This document shows, piece after piece, positions 13,527 to 22,001 of a stretch of DNA of 64,000 nucleotides. The notes under the pieces were generated by a model. That model saw nothing but the letters and a program-made list of their open reading frames with translations, ran no database searches and had not been told where the DNA came from. The position numbers and the translations under genes are program-made. Location: the NCBI GenBank assembly GCA_026004455.1, contig BPJE01000002.1, positions 131,207 to 195,206 on the forward strand, given 5' to 3'. The DNA is from Patescibacteria group bacterium (GTDB lineage Bacteria; Patescibacteriota; Microgenomatia; UBA1406; GWC2-37-13). Position 1 is the stretch's first letter. Each line of letters starts with the position of its first letter.

Positions 13527-15800
13527 ATGAGCCTAATTTATCTCCAAATCCGCAATCCAAAAGATGACGAGACGCCGATTGAGGCAGCTTCTCAAATCTT
13601 TGCCTCGCTTGTTCCCTATCAATATGTACCTTTATGGAAAAGGTTGATTTTTGGCTGGCCAGCAACATATTCTTTTGAAATCTATCTTATCAACCAAACA
13701 ATTTATTTTTATGTTGTTACTCCTGATGATAAAGTAACTTTAGTAAAAAGTCTTCTCTCCTCCTCTTTTTCTCAAATAAAAATCACCCAAACCACTGATC
13801 CTTTAAATATCGTTTTAAAAGCAAAAAAACTTTCTTTTGGAGAAATGATTCTTTCCTCTGGATTTTATTATCCAATCAAAACTTATCTTGACTTTAAGGA
13901 GGTTGATCCTTTGTCATCACTCATTGGTTTTTTATCTAAACAACCAAGCTATCTTTCATACCTTGTTCAAATTATTTTAACCCAAGCCTCAACCAATTGG
14001 CAGGACCAAACCACCTCATTTGCTAGTCAGATGCACTATGATGCTAACTCCGGCCGCTACACTCAAAATCCTCACAAAATGCTTTTGATGAAAAAAGCCT
14101 CATTTCAAGGTGGAAAAATTGGAATTAGATTATTAGCATCCAGTCATAATCAATCTTTAAATCCTTATCCATTTTTACTTAACCTTGCTAGTACTTTTGG
14201 TTCATTTTCTTTAGGCGAAGGCAATCAATTTAATTTTAAAAAACCTTTGCTTTTTAAAAGCTGGCTTTTTGAAAAAATAAAAAAGCGAAAAATCAACTAT
14301 TTTGAAAAACAAAATCAGATTTTAAATGCTCAAGAACTAGCAACTCTTTGGCATCCACCAGGATATTTGTTATCAGGAATTAAAAACATAGCTTGGGGAA
14401 AAACTTTAAAAGGAGAACCACCGGAAAACTTACCAATTGCTCCTCAAGAAAATATTCAACAATCATCTGTCATGCTGAGCTCGTTTCAGCATCTCAATAA
14501 AAAACCAAATGAGATCCCGAAACCAGTTCGGAATGACATTAATAAAATAAAAGATGACATCCAAAAAATGAAAATGGATGTCAACTTTTTTGCCAAAACT
14601 GAGTTTAAAAATAAAGAACAAATCTTTGGTATTAAAACTGCTGACCGACGAAAACATATCTATATCATCGGGAAAACTGGCGCAGGAAAATCAACTTTAA
14701 TTGCTAATATGGCAATTGATGATATCAGAAAAGACCGTGGTTTAGGCATTATTGACCCTCATGGCGATCTATCAGAGACAATTTTAGACTATATTCCCAA
14801 CCGTCGAGTCAATGATGTTGTTTATCTTGAGCCTTTTGATACTGAGCGACCATTTTCTTTAAATGTTTTAGAGGTGAAAAACAAACAACAAAAAGATTTA
14901 GTTGCCTCAGGAATTGTCTCGATATTTTATAAACTTTACAAAGACTCTTGGGGGCCAAGATTAGAGTATATTTTGCGCAATGTGATTTTGACGCTTCTTG
15001 AGATTCCCAATGCCACTTTAGTTGATGTTTTGTCTCTTCTTGCTCATCAAGATTATCGAAAAAAAGTCATCTCCCAACTTCAAGATCCAGTGTTAAAAGC
15101 CTTTTGGGAAAAAGAGTTTGCTAAAATGCCAGACAGACTTAAAGCTGAAGCGATATCACCAATTCAAAATAAGGTCGGTCAGTTTGTCACTTCAAAAATG
15201 ATAAGAAATATTATCGGTAAGGCTCGATCAACTGTTAATTTACAAGAAATTATGGATCAAGGAAAAATTTTGATTTTAAACTTGTCTCAAGGAAAATTGG
15301 GTGAGGATAATGCTTCTTTGCTTGGCGCAATGATCATCACCCAGATTCAACTGGCAGCAATGAACCGGAGTTTTCAAAAAGAAGAAGAAAGACGTGATTT
15401 TTTCCTTTATGTTGATGAGTTTCAAAACTTTGCTACTTCTTCATTTATCAAAATTTTGTCTGAAGCACGAAAATACCGCCTATCTTTAACTTTGGCTAAC
15501 CAATATATTGATCAGCTTGATGAAACAGTCTCAAAAGCCATCTTTGGCAATGTTGGCACTCTTATCTCTTTTGTTGTTGGCTCTCGTGATGCTTATCATC
15601 TCACTCGTGAATTTAGTCAAATATATACTGAGAACGATCTTGTCTCTTTAGGCAAACACGAAATTGTTTTAAAACTGTCAATTGACAATATGACCTCCCC
15701 ACCTTTCCCCGCCAAAACCCTTCCCCTTCCTTCTCTTAAAAACGAAAACAGGGAGAAAATAATAAGGTTAAGTAAGGAGAGATATGGGAGAAAAGTTTAA
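13527..15800 (+). CDS. VirD4/TraD/VirB4-like P-loop ATPase, repeat-invaded
   Basis: 757 residues. An N-terminal ~300-residue domain is followed by a RecA-like motor: Walker A IIGKTGAGKSTL (~381), IIDPHGDLSETILD just after, ILILNLSQGKLG (~580) and Walker B FFLYVDEFQNF (~626). This is the conjugation-coupling/type IV secretion ATPase family common in candidate-phyla genomes, sometimes linked to DNA uptake or pili. Residues ~315-338 (VMLSSFQHLNKK...PVRND) are a translated REP-like element lying between the two domains. A TATAAT box ends 6 bp before the ATG. No other secretion genes are adjacent. Confidence 0.85.
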   Translation: MSLIYLQIRNPKDDETPIEAASQIFASLVPYQYVPLWKRLIFGWPATYSFEIYLINQTIYFYVVTPDDKVTLVKSLLSSSFSQIKITQTTDPLNIVLKAKKLSFGEMILSSGFYYPIKTYLDFKEVDPLSSLIGFLSKQPSYLSYLVQIILTQASTNWQDQTTSFASQMHYDANSGRYTQNPHKMLLMKKASFQGGKIGIRLLASSHNQSLNPYPFLLNLASTFGSFSLGEGNQFNFKKPLLFKSWLFEKIKKRKINYFEKQNQILNAQELATLWHPPGYLLSGIKNIAWGKTLKGEPPENLPIAPQENIQQSSVMLSSFQHLNKKPNEIPKPVRNDINKIKDDIQKMKMDVNFFAKTEFKNKEQIFGIKTADRRKHIYIIGKTGAGKSTLIANMAIDDIRKDRGLGIIDPHGDLSETILDYIPNRRVNDVVYLEPFDTERPFSLNVLEVKNKQQKDLVASGIVSIFYKLYKDSWGPRLEYILRNVILTLLEIPNATLVDVLSLLAHQDYRKKVISQLQDPVLKAFWEKEFAKMPDRLKAEAISPIQNKVGQFVTSKMIRNIIGKARSTVNLQEIMDQGKILILNLSQGKLGEDNASLLGAMIITQIQLAAMNRSFQKEEERRDFFLYVDEFQNFATSSFIKILSEARKYRLSLTLANQYIDQLDETVSKAIFGNVGTLISFVVGSRDAYHLTREFSQIYTENDLVSLGKHEIVLKLSIDNMTSPPFPAKTLPLPSLKNENREKIIRLSKERYGRKV
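14468..14538. repeat. Bipartite REP-like element inside a coding region
   Basis: TGTCATGCTGAG..TTTCAGCATC and GATCCCGAA..TTCGGAATGACA hairpins, read in frame by the ATPase gene. It falls in the linker just before the Walker A domain. Confidence 0.85.
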
Positions 15801-15879
15801 CATCTAAAATCTAACTTCCAACACTTAACGTCTAACATTTAACACTTAATATTAAAAAATTCAAAAAATTATCTTTTTT

Positions 15880-16126
15880 ATTTATCCTAATTTAACAATC
15901 TAAAATCTATTTGACGATTACAACTATATGACGATCGTCACATAATTTTAATCGCTTTTAATAGATTTAGACTGTTATGATAATTCAAATAAAATTAAAA
16001 GGAATTAAAGAAAAAATTATTGTTTTGATTTAGATTGTTAAAACAACAAAAAATATTTTATTATCATCAAAAAATGATGCGATTTAATAAAAGACTGTCT
16101 TTGCAAAAATTGCAAAGACAGTCTTT
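15880..16126. repeat. ~245-bp structured repeat, copy B
   Basis: Partner of 1590-1835. The palindrome TGACGATCGTCA is at 15929-15940, the shared block containing TTTTATTATCATCAAAAAATG lies just before 16080, inverted arms AACAATCTAAAATC / GATTTAGATTGTT are near 15895 and 16027, and the element ends with a perfect 17-bp hairpin AAAGACTGTCTTTGCAA / TTGCAAAGACAGTCTTT (16090-16126). No ORF. Confidence 0.6.
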
Positions 16127-16137
16127 AATAAAATAAC

Positions 16138-16175
16138 AAGGACAGAACCTTTTTTTTCAAAAAGGTTCTGTCCTT
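16138..16175. repeat. GGACAGAACC hairpin
   Basis: AAGGACAGAACCTTTT / AAAAGGTTCTGTCCTT, 11 bp after copy B of the structured repeat. Confidence 0.8.
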
Positions 16176-16248
16176 AATTTGATTATTAATTTATTTAATT
16201 ATTTATTATTGATTAAAAATTTATTATTTGTTTATTTATTATTTTTAA

Positions 16249-16283
16249 ACGTTACACGTTATACGTTATACGTTTTACGTTCC
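16249..16283. repeat. ACGTTATACGTT nonamer tandem repeat
   Basis: Four degenerate copies of a 9-nt unit (ACGTTACACGTTATACGTTA...). It is part of a window-wide set of short tandem tracts, some of which are translated. Confidence 0.75.
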
Positions 16284-16382
16284 ACATTATTAATTAGGTT
16301 AATTAAAAATTAGGTCAATTAGTCATTTTTTGCATCACATGCTATTTGCTATTTTTACCTTCTTATTTTAAAATATATCCTT

Positions 16383-17480
16383 ATGAAATTAAGTATTGGA
16401 ATAGTCGGTTTACCAAATGTTGGAAAAAGTACATTATTTAATGCTTTATTAAAAAAACAAGTTGCTGATGTGGCTAATTATCCTTTTTGTACGATTGAAC
16501 CAAATGTTGGTGTTGTTGAAGTACCAGATGAGAGACTTCCTGTTTTAGGAAAAATTGTTAATACACAAAAAATTATCCCAGCTGTTGTTGAGTTTTATGA
16601 TATTGCTGGTCTTGTAAAAGGTGCATCAGAGGGACAAGGTTTAGGCAATAAATTTTTGTCTCACATCCGCGAAGTCGCAGCCATCGCTCATGTTGTCAGA
16701 TTCTTTGATGATAAAAATGTCGCTCATGTTTCAGACAAAATCAATCCTGCTGATGATATAAAAACGATTGAAACTGAGTTAATTCTAGCAGATTTGCAAT
16801 CTCTTGAAAAAATTAAAAATAAAAAAGCAAAAACTGACTCTGAAAATTTAAAAGTTGAAATCGCTAAAATACTTTCAGAAAAGCTTAATCAAGGAATACC
16901 AGTAATAAATATTCAGTTATCAGATGAAGAAAAACAAGTGATAAAAGAGTTTAATCTTTTAACTGCCAAACCAGTGATCTATGTTTTTAATGTTTCAGAA
17001 AATCAACTAGAAAAAAAGTCTGAAATTGAAGAAAAAATAAAAACTATTTTCAACGATTTACAACTATTTACAACCAATTACAACTATCTTTATTTATCAG
17101 CAAAACTTGAATCAGAAATAGTGATTTTATCAGATGAAGAACAAAAACAATATTTAAAACAATATGGACTTGAAGAATCAGGGCTTAACAGACTGATAAA
17201 ACAAGCCTATAAAACTTTAGGACTAATCTCATTTTTAACAGCTGGTGAAAAAGAAGTTCGCGCTTGGACTATCAAAAAAGGCACTCTTGCTCCCCAAGCT
17301 GCCGGCGTCATTCACTCAGACTTTGAAAAACATTTTATCAAAGCTGATGTTATCCCTTATGAAAAATTTGTTGATGTTGGCGGCTGGATAAATGCTCGAG
17401 AACAAGGCCTAGTTCAAACCGTTGGTAAAGATTATGAGATTAAAGATGGAGATGTTGTTGAGTTTAAAGTTAATATTTAA
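16383..17480 (+). CDS. ychF: YchF/Ola1-family P-loop ATPase
   Basis: 365 residues, the usual length. It has G1 GLPNVGKSTLFNALL, G3 DIAGLVKGASEGQGLGNKFL and a G4-like motif, then a helical insertion, and ends with the TGS-like domain (VIHSDFEKHFIKADVIPYEKF, GKDYEIKDGDVVEF). YchF is a ribosome-associated ATPase preferring ATP over GTP and affecting start-site selection and the stress response. The start is fixed by MKLSIGIVGLPN. It precedes the 474-aa gene by 5 bp, probably as an operon. Confidence 0.95.
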   Translation: MKLSIGIVGLPNVGKSTLFNALLKKQVADVANYPFCTIEPNVGVVEVPDERLPVLGKIVNTQKIIPAVVEFYDIAGLVKGASEGQGLGNKFLSHIREVAAIAHVVRFFDDKNVAHVSDKINPADDIKTIETELILADLQSLEKIKNKKAKTDSENLKVEIAKILSEKLNQGIPVINIQLSDEEKQVIKEFNLLTAKPVIYVFNVSENQLEKKSEIEEKIKTIFNDLQLFTTNYNYLYLSAKLESEIVILSDEEQKQYLKQYGLEESGLNRLIKQAYKTLGLISFLTAGEKEVRAWTIKKGTLAPQAAGVIHSDFEKHFIKADVIPYEKFVDVGGWINAREQGLVQTVGKDYEIKDGDVVEFKVNI

Positions 17481-17485
17481 AAAAT

Positions 17486-18910
17486 ATGAAAGAATTACCA
17501 ATTTCAGTTTTTTCTATTGATTTAGGCTCTACTTTGACAAAAACTGATCCTAATCCTATTAATCGCGGATCAGAGTCTAGAATTGATTTTAAACCAAAAA
17601 CAGAAGAAATAAAAATTGAAAACTATAAATTTAGGATTTTAACTGGAAAAAAATATGAAGAATTTATTACAAATATAAAACAATCAATAACAGAATTTCG
17701 CGAAGATACTGAAGATGATAGAATAATAAGATTAACAACAATCACAGGTTTTACAAATAGTCTAGCTATAGTTTATAACGACCCAGAAAATCCTAATAAA
17801 CAAAAAGTGACAGTTCTACTTGATGATCCTTCCTTAACACCAGATTTAAATGAAGAACAAAAAGAAATATTAAAAAAATACAATATACCAATTGATAAAA
17901 AAGCCACTACTCTTATGAAACTGCTAGCATTAAAAAATAATCCTCAATTAGTTAAAGCTCTTTTTGGAGAAGGAACTAATTTTGAGGATTTAAGATTTTC
18001 AACAATGATCGGTGCAATTATATGGGAATTAAAAGGAAGACAAATGCAAAATTTATCAGTGCCTTTTGATGATTTAAAAGGCTTTGGAAGAAAAGATATA
18101 ACTTTAGAAGAAACAATGCAGTTATTAGAAGAATTGGGTATAAATAACTCTCAAATCACAAGAATGAAAATTGATAATAGTTATTTTACTCAAACATTTG
18201 AAGGAATTGTTTTTTCTATCAATGATTTTACAAGTGAAATGAAATTTATTGATCAACTTTTAATACATAACAAAATTCCTCAAAACTCAGTTATTTTTGG
18301 TTTAGACTCAGTAGGAAAAATAATTTTTCCGAATTCCTTAAATCCAAAATCTGAATCAACAAAAGCTTTTCCAGAAGTAAATGAAAGATATACCACTCAA
18401 AGAATGACTGGTAACGTTATTACAGAATGGTTTGCTAAAAGACTAGGATTTAAAAAAGAAAATGGAGAAAATGATTATGAAGGAATTGATAAATTTTTAC
18501 AAACAGCCAACCTTGAAACTCCTTTTTATTATGATCCAAATACAGATTCATTATATTTAATTGAAAATGAAAGACTTAATCTTGTAGATCTTGAAAAAAA
18601 TAATAAAATAATCGCTGATAAACGAGAACAACTTGTTATTGCTATTGCTTTAGGAACAATAAATGGATTAAAGGAAAAAATGGAACAATCTATTGATATT
18701 AACCAACAAGAAAAACCAAAACTGTACTTTTATGGCGGATTAATGCTTCATAAAGGTTGGCAAAGAATAATCAATGTGGTTTTTAGTGACTACACAAATC
18801 ACTGGCTTAAAATACCAAATGCTAATTTAACAACACAATTTTTAGTAAAACAAAGAATGTCTCAATTAAAAGAAGAACCAAATGTTCAAATAGAATCTCT
18901 TGATAAATAA
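17486..18910 (+). CDS. Unrecognised protein with possible actin/sugar-kinase (ASKHA) fold
   Basis: 474 residues, no signal peptide or membrane segment. The N-terminal FSIDLGSTLTK resembles an ASKHA phosphate-1 motif, VIFGLDSVGKIIF (~262) a phosphate-2 motif, and LYFYGGLMLHKGWQRI (~410) the adenosine motif. Spacing is consistent with a degenerate FGGY-like or hexokinase-like protein. I cannot name a substrate, and the motifs are too weak for a firm call. It is likely co-transcribed with ychF. Confidence 0.6.
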   Translation: MKELPISVFSIDLGSTLTKTDPNPINRGSESRIDFKPKTEEIKIENYKFRILTGKKYEEFITNIKQSITEFREDTEDDRIIRLTTITGFTNSLAIVYNDPENPNKQKVTVLLDDPSLTPDLNEEQKEILKKYNIPIDKKATTLMKLLALKNNPQLVKALFGEGTNFEDLRFSTMIGAIIWELKGRQMQNLSVPFDDLKGFGRKDITLEETMQLLEELGINNSQITRMKIDNSYFTQTFEGIVFSINDFTSEMKFIDQLLIHNKIPQNSVIFGLDSVGKIIFPNSLNPKSESTKAFPEVNERYTTQRMTGNVITEWFAKRLGFKKENGENDYEGIDKFLQTANLETPFYYDPNTDSLYLIENERLNLVDLEKNNKIIADKREQLVIAIALGTINGLKEKMEQSIDINQQEKPKLYFYGGLMLHKGWQRIINVVFSDYTNHWLKIPNANLTTQFLVKQRMSQLKEEPNVQIESLDK

Positions 18911-18933
18911 TTCAAGTTATTTTAAAAATGGGA

Positions 18934-19776
18934 TTAATTTGATGACTTCCACTTTATATATATCACCCAAAACCTAATCGAAGAAAACAAAGCAAAAACA
19001 AAACCAGGAAAACCATCTAAAAATCCAAGATGGCGAAAATACATTGAAAAAAATGTTGTTGCCGGCTTCCAAATTATAAATTCAAAAAACATTAAAACTT
19101 GATTTTTTCCTTCATTTTGAATTTTGAATTTCTCATTTTGAACTTCCAAAGTCGTATAACGATCCCAGCGCATTAAATATCGAGAAAAATCAGGATCAGC
19201 ATAATGAAGAATAGGATTTTTTAAATAACCAATCTTGCCTTTTATCTCAACATTCTCATGAACATCGCGACAAGGAAATCTCGCCACTCCTTTTTTATAA
19301 AGTCTGATTGTATAATCAGGATAAACACCGCCTTTTTCCAAAAATTTTGTTAAAAACCAATTTTTCCGCGGTATCCAATAGGCAACAATATTTTCATTTT
19401 TCTTTTCTTCCATTTTTAATTTTGAATTTTCATTTTGATTTTTGTCCGCCAGTTGGCGGATTGACTTTTGAATTTGAAGTAATTCAATAATCTCTTTTTT
19501 TAATTCTTCAGATAACTCCTCATCAGCATCCAGTTGCAATATCCACTCTCCCCTAGCCTCATCAATCGCTTTTTGTTTATTGTTATGAAACATCGCTGGA
19601 TTATCAGTATTAATTATTTTTACTTTTTTTCCATAAGATTTAGCAATCTCAACTGTTTTATCAGTTGATCCACCATCAACAATCACCACCTCATCAACCA
19701 AATCAATTGCTGATTTTAAAGGATAATGGATATTTTTCTCCTCATTATAAACGGCTAAACACAAAGATAGTTTCAT
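18934..19776 (-). CDS. GT2 glycosyltransferase (WaaE/KdtX-like), repeat-invaded
   Basis: I choose the ATG at 19776 (MKLSLCLAVYNEEKN) over the track start, because a TATAAT box lies just upstream and family members begin there. The ~280-residue protein has IVDGGSTDKTVEIA, LQLDADEEL (the DxD-type site) and RLYKKGVARFPCRDVHENV, typical of the WaaE-like branch. Two low-complexity insertions (LADKNQNENSKLKMEEKKNE and EVQNEKFKIQNEGK) are encoded by TTTTGAATTTTGA-type tandem repeats and a CCGCCAGTTGGCGG palindrome. A hydrophobic C-terminus suggests membrane contact. Confidence 0.88.
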   Translation of the reverse strand: MKLSLCLAVYNEEKNIHYPLKSAIDLVDEVVIVDGGSTDKTVEIAKSYGKKVKIINTDNPAMFHNNKQKAIDEARGEWILQLDADEELSEELKKEIIELLQIQKSIRQLADKNQNENSKLKMEEKKNENIVAYWIPRKNWFLTKFLEKGGVYPDYTIRLYKKGVARFPCRDVHENVEIKGKIGYLKNPILHYADPDFSRYLMRWDRYTTLEVQNEKFKIQNEGKNQVLMFFEFIIWKPATTFFSMYFRHLGFLDGFPGFVFALFSSIRFWVIYIKWKSSN

Positions 19777-19793
19777 GTTATAATAATTATAAC
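19777..19793. promoter_or_regulatory. Palindromic divergent -10 region between a GT2 gene and def
   Basis: GTTATAATAATTATAAC is a perfect 17-bp palindrome carrying a TATAAT-type box in both directions. It touches the GT2 start on the left and lies 8 bp before the def start on the right, so two divergent promoters may overlap here. Confidence 0.5.
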
Positions 19794-19801
19794 AAAAAAC
19801 T

Positions 19802-20344
19802 ATGCTAAAAATTGTTACTGTTCCCAATCCTATTTTATCCTCAAAGACAAAACCCGTTGTTAATTTTGATAAAAAAATAAAAAAGATTATTGACGAAATG
19901 GTCGAAACTCTTGAGGCGCAAAATGATCCTCCTGGAGTTGGCTTAGCTGCTAATCAAGTTGGACTTGATCTTTCTCTTTTTATTATCAAACCAACAAAAA
20001 AATCTCCGGTAAAAGTTTTTATTAATCCTGAAATAATAAAGACTGTCTTTGACAAAGACAGTCTTTATGATAAAAAACAAAGCAAAAAAAGACTTATAAA
20101 ATTTGAGGGTTGTCTTTCAATTCCTCGTATTTGGGGACCAATTAAACGAGCTGATAAAGTCTTATTAAAATACCAAGATGAAAATGGTAAAAAATACGAA
20201 AACTGGTTTTCTGGATTTGAAGCCACTATTATTCAACACGAAGTTGATCATTTAAATGGCATTGTTTTCACTCAGCGCTCTTTAGAACAAAATCAAAAAC
20301 TCTACAAAGAAAAAAAAGACCACCTTGAAGAAATAAATTTATAA
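19802..20344 (+). CDS. def: Peptide deformylase with a palindrome-encoded insert
   Basis: 180 residues. The three metal/active-site motifs are intact: GVGLAANQVG, EGCLSIP (Cys ligand) and QHEVDHLNG (two His ligands plus catalytic Glu). It removes the formyl group from nascent proteins. Between FINPEII and EGCLSIP there is an extra charged loop (KTVFDKDSLYDKKQSKK) encoded largely by an AAAGACTGTCTTT hairpin (20038-20066). This surface loop tolerates variation in the family, so the enzyme is probably active. Confidence 0.95.
   Translation: MLKIVTVPNPILSSKTKPVVNFDKKIKKIIDEMVETLEAQNDPPGVGLAANQVGLDLSLFIIKPTKKSPVKVFINPEIIKTVFDKDSLYDKKQSKKRLIKFEGCLSIPRIWGPIKRADKVLLKYQDENGKKYENWFSGFEATIIQHEVDHLNGIVFTQRSLEQNQKLYKEKKDHLEEINL
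20038..20066. repeat. AAAGACTGTCTTT palindrome inside def
   Basis: AAAGACTGTCTTTG/ACAAAGACAGTCTTT is a near-perfect 29-nt hairpin identical in its arms to the terminal hairpins of the ~245-bp repeats at 1.8 and 16.1 kb. A further short copy is at 58831-58846. Confidence 0.85.
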
Positions 20345-20377
20345 ATTAAGCACATAATTAAAAAAATTATTATTGTT

Positions 20378-20680
20378 TTAATCTTTATTTTTTTCTTGTT
20401 CTGCTGTTTTTTTATTATTATTAGCAAATTTTTTGATTGTTAGAAATGGTTTTTTGCCATCAGCAATATCTTTTTTAATTCTTTTAACGCATTTAGCGCA
20501 AAGTTTAACTTTCTTTTCTTTGCCTTTTTCAATAATAGTTGTTCTGATAAAATTAACTCTGAAAATTCGAGGAGTTTTTTGAGCTCTTTTTTTCCATCGA
20601 CCACCAGCAACACCACGATGATGAGTATGCTGACGACCAAAAATCGCTTTTTTACCACAATGATAACATTTGTTTTCCAT
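20378..20680 (-). CDS. rpmB: 50S ribosomal protein bL28
   Basis: 100 residues. The family core is present (HHRGVAGGRWKKRAQKTPRIFRVN), with KCYHCGKK at the N-terminus and LCAKCVKRIKK later, giving a four-cysteine zinc-binding version. The C-terminal NNNKKTAEQEKNKD tail is a lineage extension. It lies divergent to the M50 protease gene. Confidence 0.95.
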   Translation of the reverse strand: MENKCYHCGKKAIFGRQHTHHRGVAGGRWKKRAQKTPRIFRVNFIRTTIIEKGKEKKVKLCAKCVKRIKKDIADGKKPFLTIKKFANNNKKTAEQEKNKD

Positions 20681-20739
20681 AAAATAATATCATAACATAT
20701 GGTAAAATTAATATCAACAATAATTTAATTTTAAATTAA

Positions 20740-21381
20740 ATGATTGATTTATTTTTTCAAAACCCAATCTCATTTTTAATCTATATTGTTGCTTTATTTT
20801 TTACTATTTCTATCCATGAGTTTGCTCATGCTTGGACAGCTGATTTTCTTGGTGACCCAACTCCAAGGCTTCAAGGCAGGCTAAATCTCAACCCAAAATC
20901 TCATCTTGATCCAGCAGGACTACTATTTTTAGTTTTCTTTGGCTTTGGTTGGGGTAAACCAGTTGAGTTTGATCCTTATAACCTAAAAAATCCCAGACGC
21001 GATGCTGCTATAATTGCTTTAGCCGGTCCTTTATCAAATTTTATTTTGGCTTTATTACTCTCTATAATTTTCAGATTGTTTATATTTTTTGATTATCAAA
21101 TTTTAATAACTATCGGATATATTTTTTTTATTCCTCTTATTCAAATCAATGTAATTTTAGGCGCTTTTAATCTTTTACCAATTCATCCCTTAGATGGTTT
21201 TAAAATTGTTGGTGGAGTTTTATCAGATGATCAAGCAAAAGAATGGTACTCTTTACAAAAATATGGTTTTCTATTTTTGCTTTTGCTAATTATTCCAATT
21301 ACCGGATCATCAATGCTTGATACTGTATTAAAACCAATTGTTAATTTTTTTATCAATATATTAATTCCTAAAATTTATTGA
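20740..21381 (+). CDS. Site-2 protease-like M50 metallopeptidase
   Basis: 213 residues of mostly membrane helices. The zinc motif HEFAH is at 26-30, followed by LQGRLNLNPKSHLDPAG; the second conserved motif LLPIHPLDGF is near 150, where the Asp is the third ligand. This is the short M50B form without a PDZ domain, which cuts substrates within the membrane. The substrate is unknown. Its stop overlaps by 7 bp the stop of the convergent FN3 gene. Confidence 0.92.
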   Translation: MIDLFFQNPISFLIYIVALFFTISIHEFAHAWTADFLGDPTPRLQGRLNLNPKSHLDPAGLLFLVFFGFGWGKPVEFDPYNLKNPRRDAAIIALAGPLSNFILALLLSIIFRLFIFFDYQILITIGYIFFIPLIQINVILGAFNLLPIHPLDGFKIVGGVLSDDQAKEWYSLQKYGFLFLLLLIIPITGSSMLDTVLKPIVNFFINILIPKIY

Positions 21382-21998
21382 GGTTGAGTTGGGGTTAGTT
21401 TCTTTATACAAAGAAAATAGTCTTGAGTATTACAACCTTTTCCTAATTTTTCTTTAATTTTTTGACAATTAGTTTCGTTACAAACTAAAGCAATTGTTGG
21501 AGAAGGTTGACTTGCATTATTATCATCAATTCTTAATCTTTGAATTGGTGAAGGCTTAGAAGTAACTTGTCGAATTATTTGAGTTGGTGATGGTGATGGT
21601 GTTGAAGGCTGACTTTTCTCTACTCCTTTAGTAGTAAATGACCAAGGCACACCGCCATTATCGTATCTTTTTTCACCAATTCTTATAGTAAAGTAATAAG
21701 TAGTTGATGGAGAAAGTAAAGTCAAATCAACTGAGTGATTTTTCTCTTTAGTTGCCTCTGGTGCAAAAAAATTCAAAGCAGTTGGCGAAGTCCCATATTC
21801 AATAATTCCTTGTGTCTCAAGTCCAGTTGACCAAGAAATTGTCACTGAGTTTTTTTCAATATTGGAGACTACCACATCTCGAGGTTCCATATCAGAAGCT
21901 CTTGTGCCAAAAATTCGAAAACTAAAAATAGTAATTAAAATAAATAAAACAATTCCAATAATAATCGCAAAAATTTTTTTGATTTTTTGAGTATCCAT
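21375..21998 (-). CDS. Membrane-anchored fibronectin type III-like protein
   Basis: 207 residues: an N-terminal hydrophobic anchor (IFAIIIGIVLFILITIFSF), then one FN3-like domain (PRDVVVSNIEKNSVTISWST, IIEYGTS, TYYFTIRIG) similar to purple acid phosphatase N-domains, a Pro/Ser/Thr linker (PSTPSPSPTQIIRQ), and a tail with cysteines (ALVCNETNCQKIKEKLGKGC). It is the last gene of the cohesin/dockerin operon, 3 bp after the cohesin gene, and probably a surface adhesin or scaffold part. Confidence 0.8.
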   Translation of the reverse strand: MDTQKIKKIFAIIIGIVLFILITIFSFRIFGTRASDMEPRDVVVSNIEKNSVTISWSTGLETQGIIEYGTSPTALNFFAPEATKEKNHSVDLTLLSPSTTYYFTIRIGEKRYDNGGVPWSFTTKGVEKSQPSTPSPSPTQIIRQVTSKPSPIQRLRIDDNNASQPSPTIALVCNETNCQKIKEKLGKGCNTQDYFLCIKKLTPTQPQ

Positions 21999-22001
21999 AA
22001 A

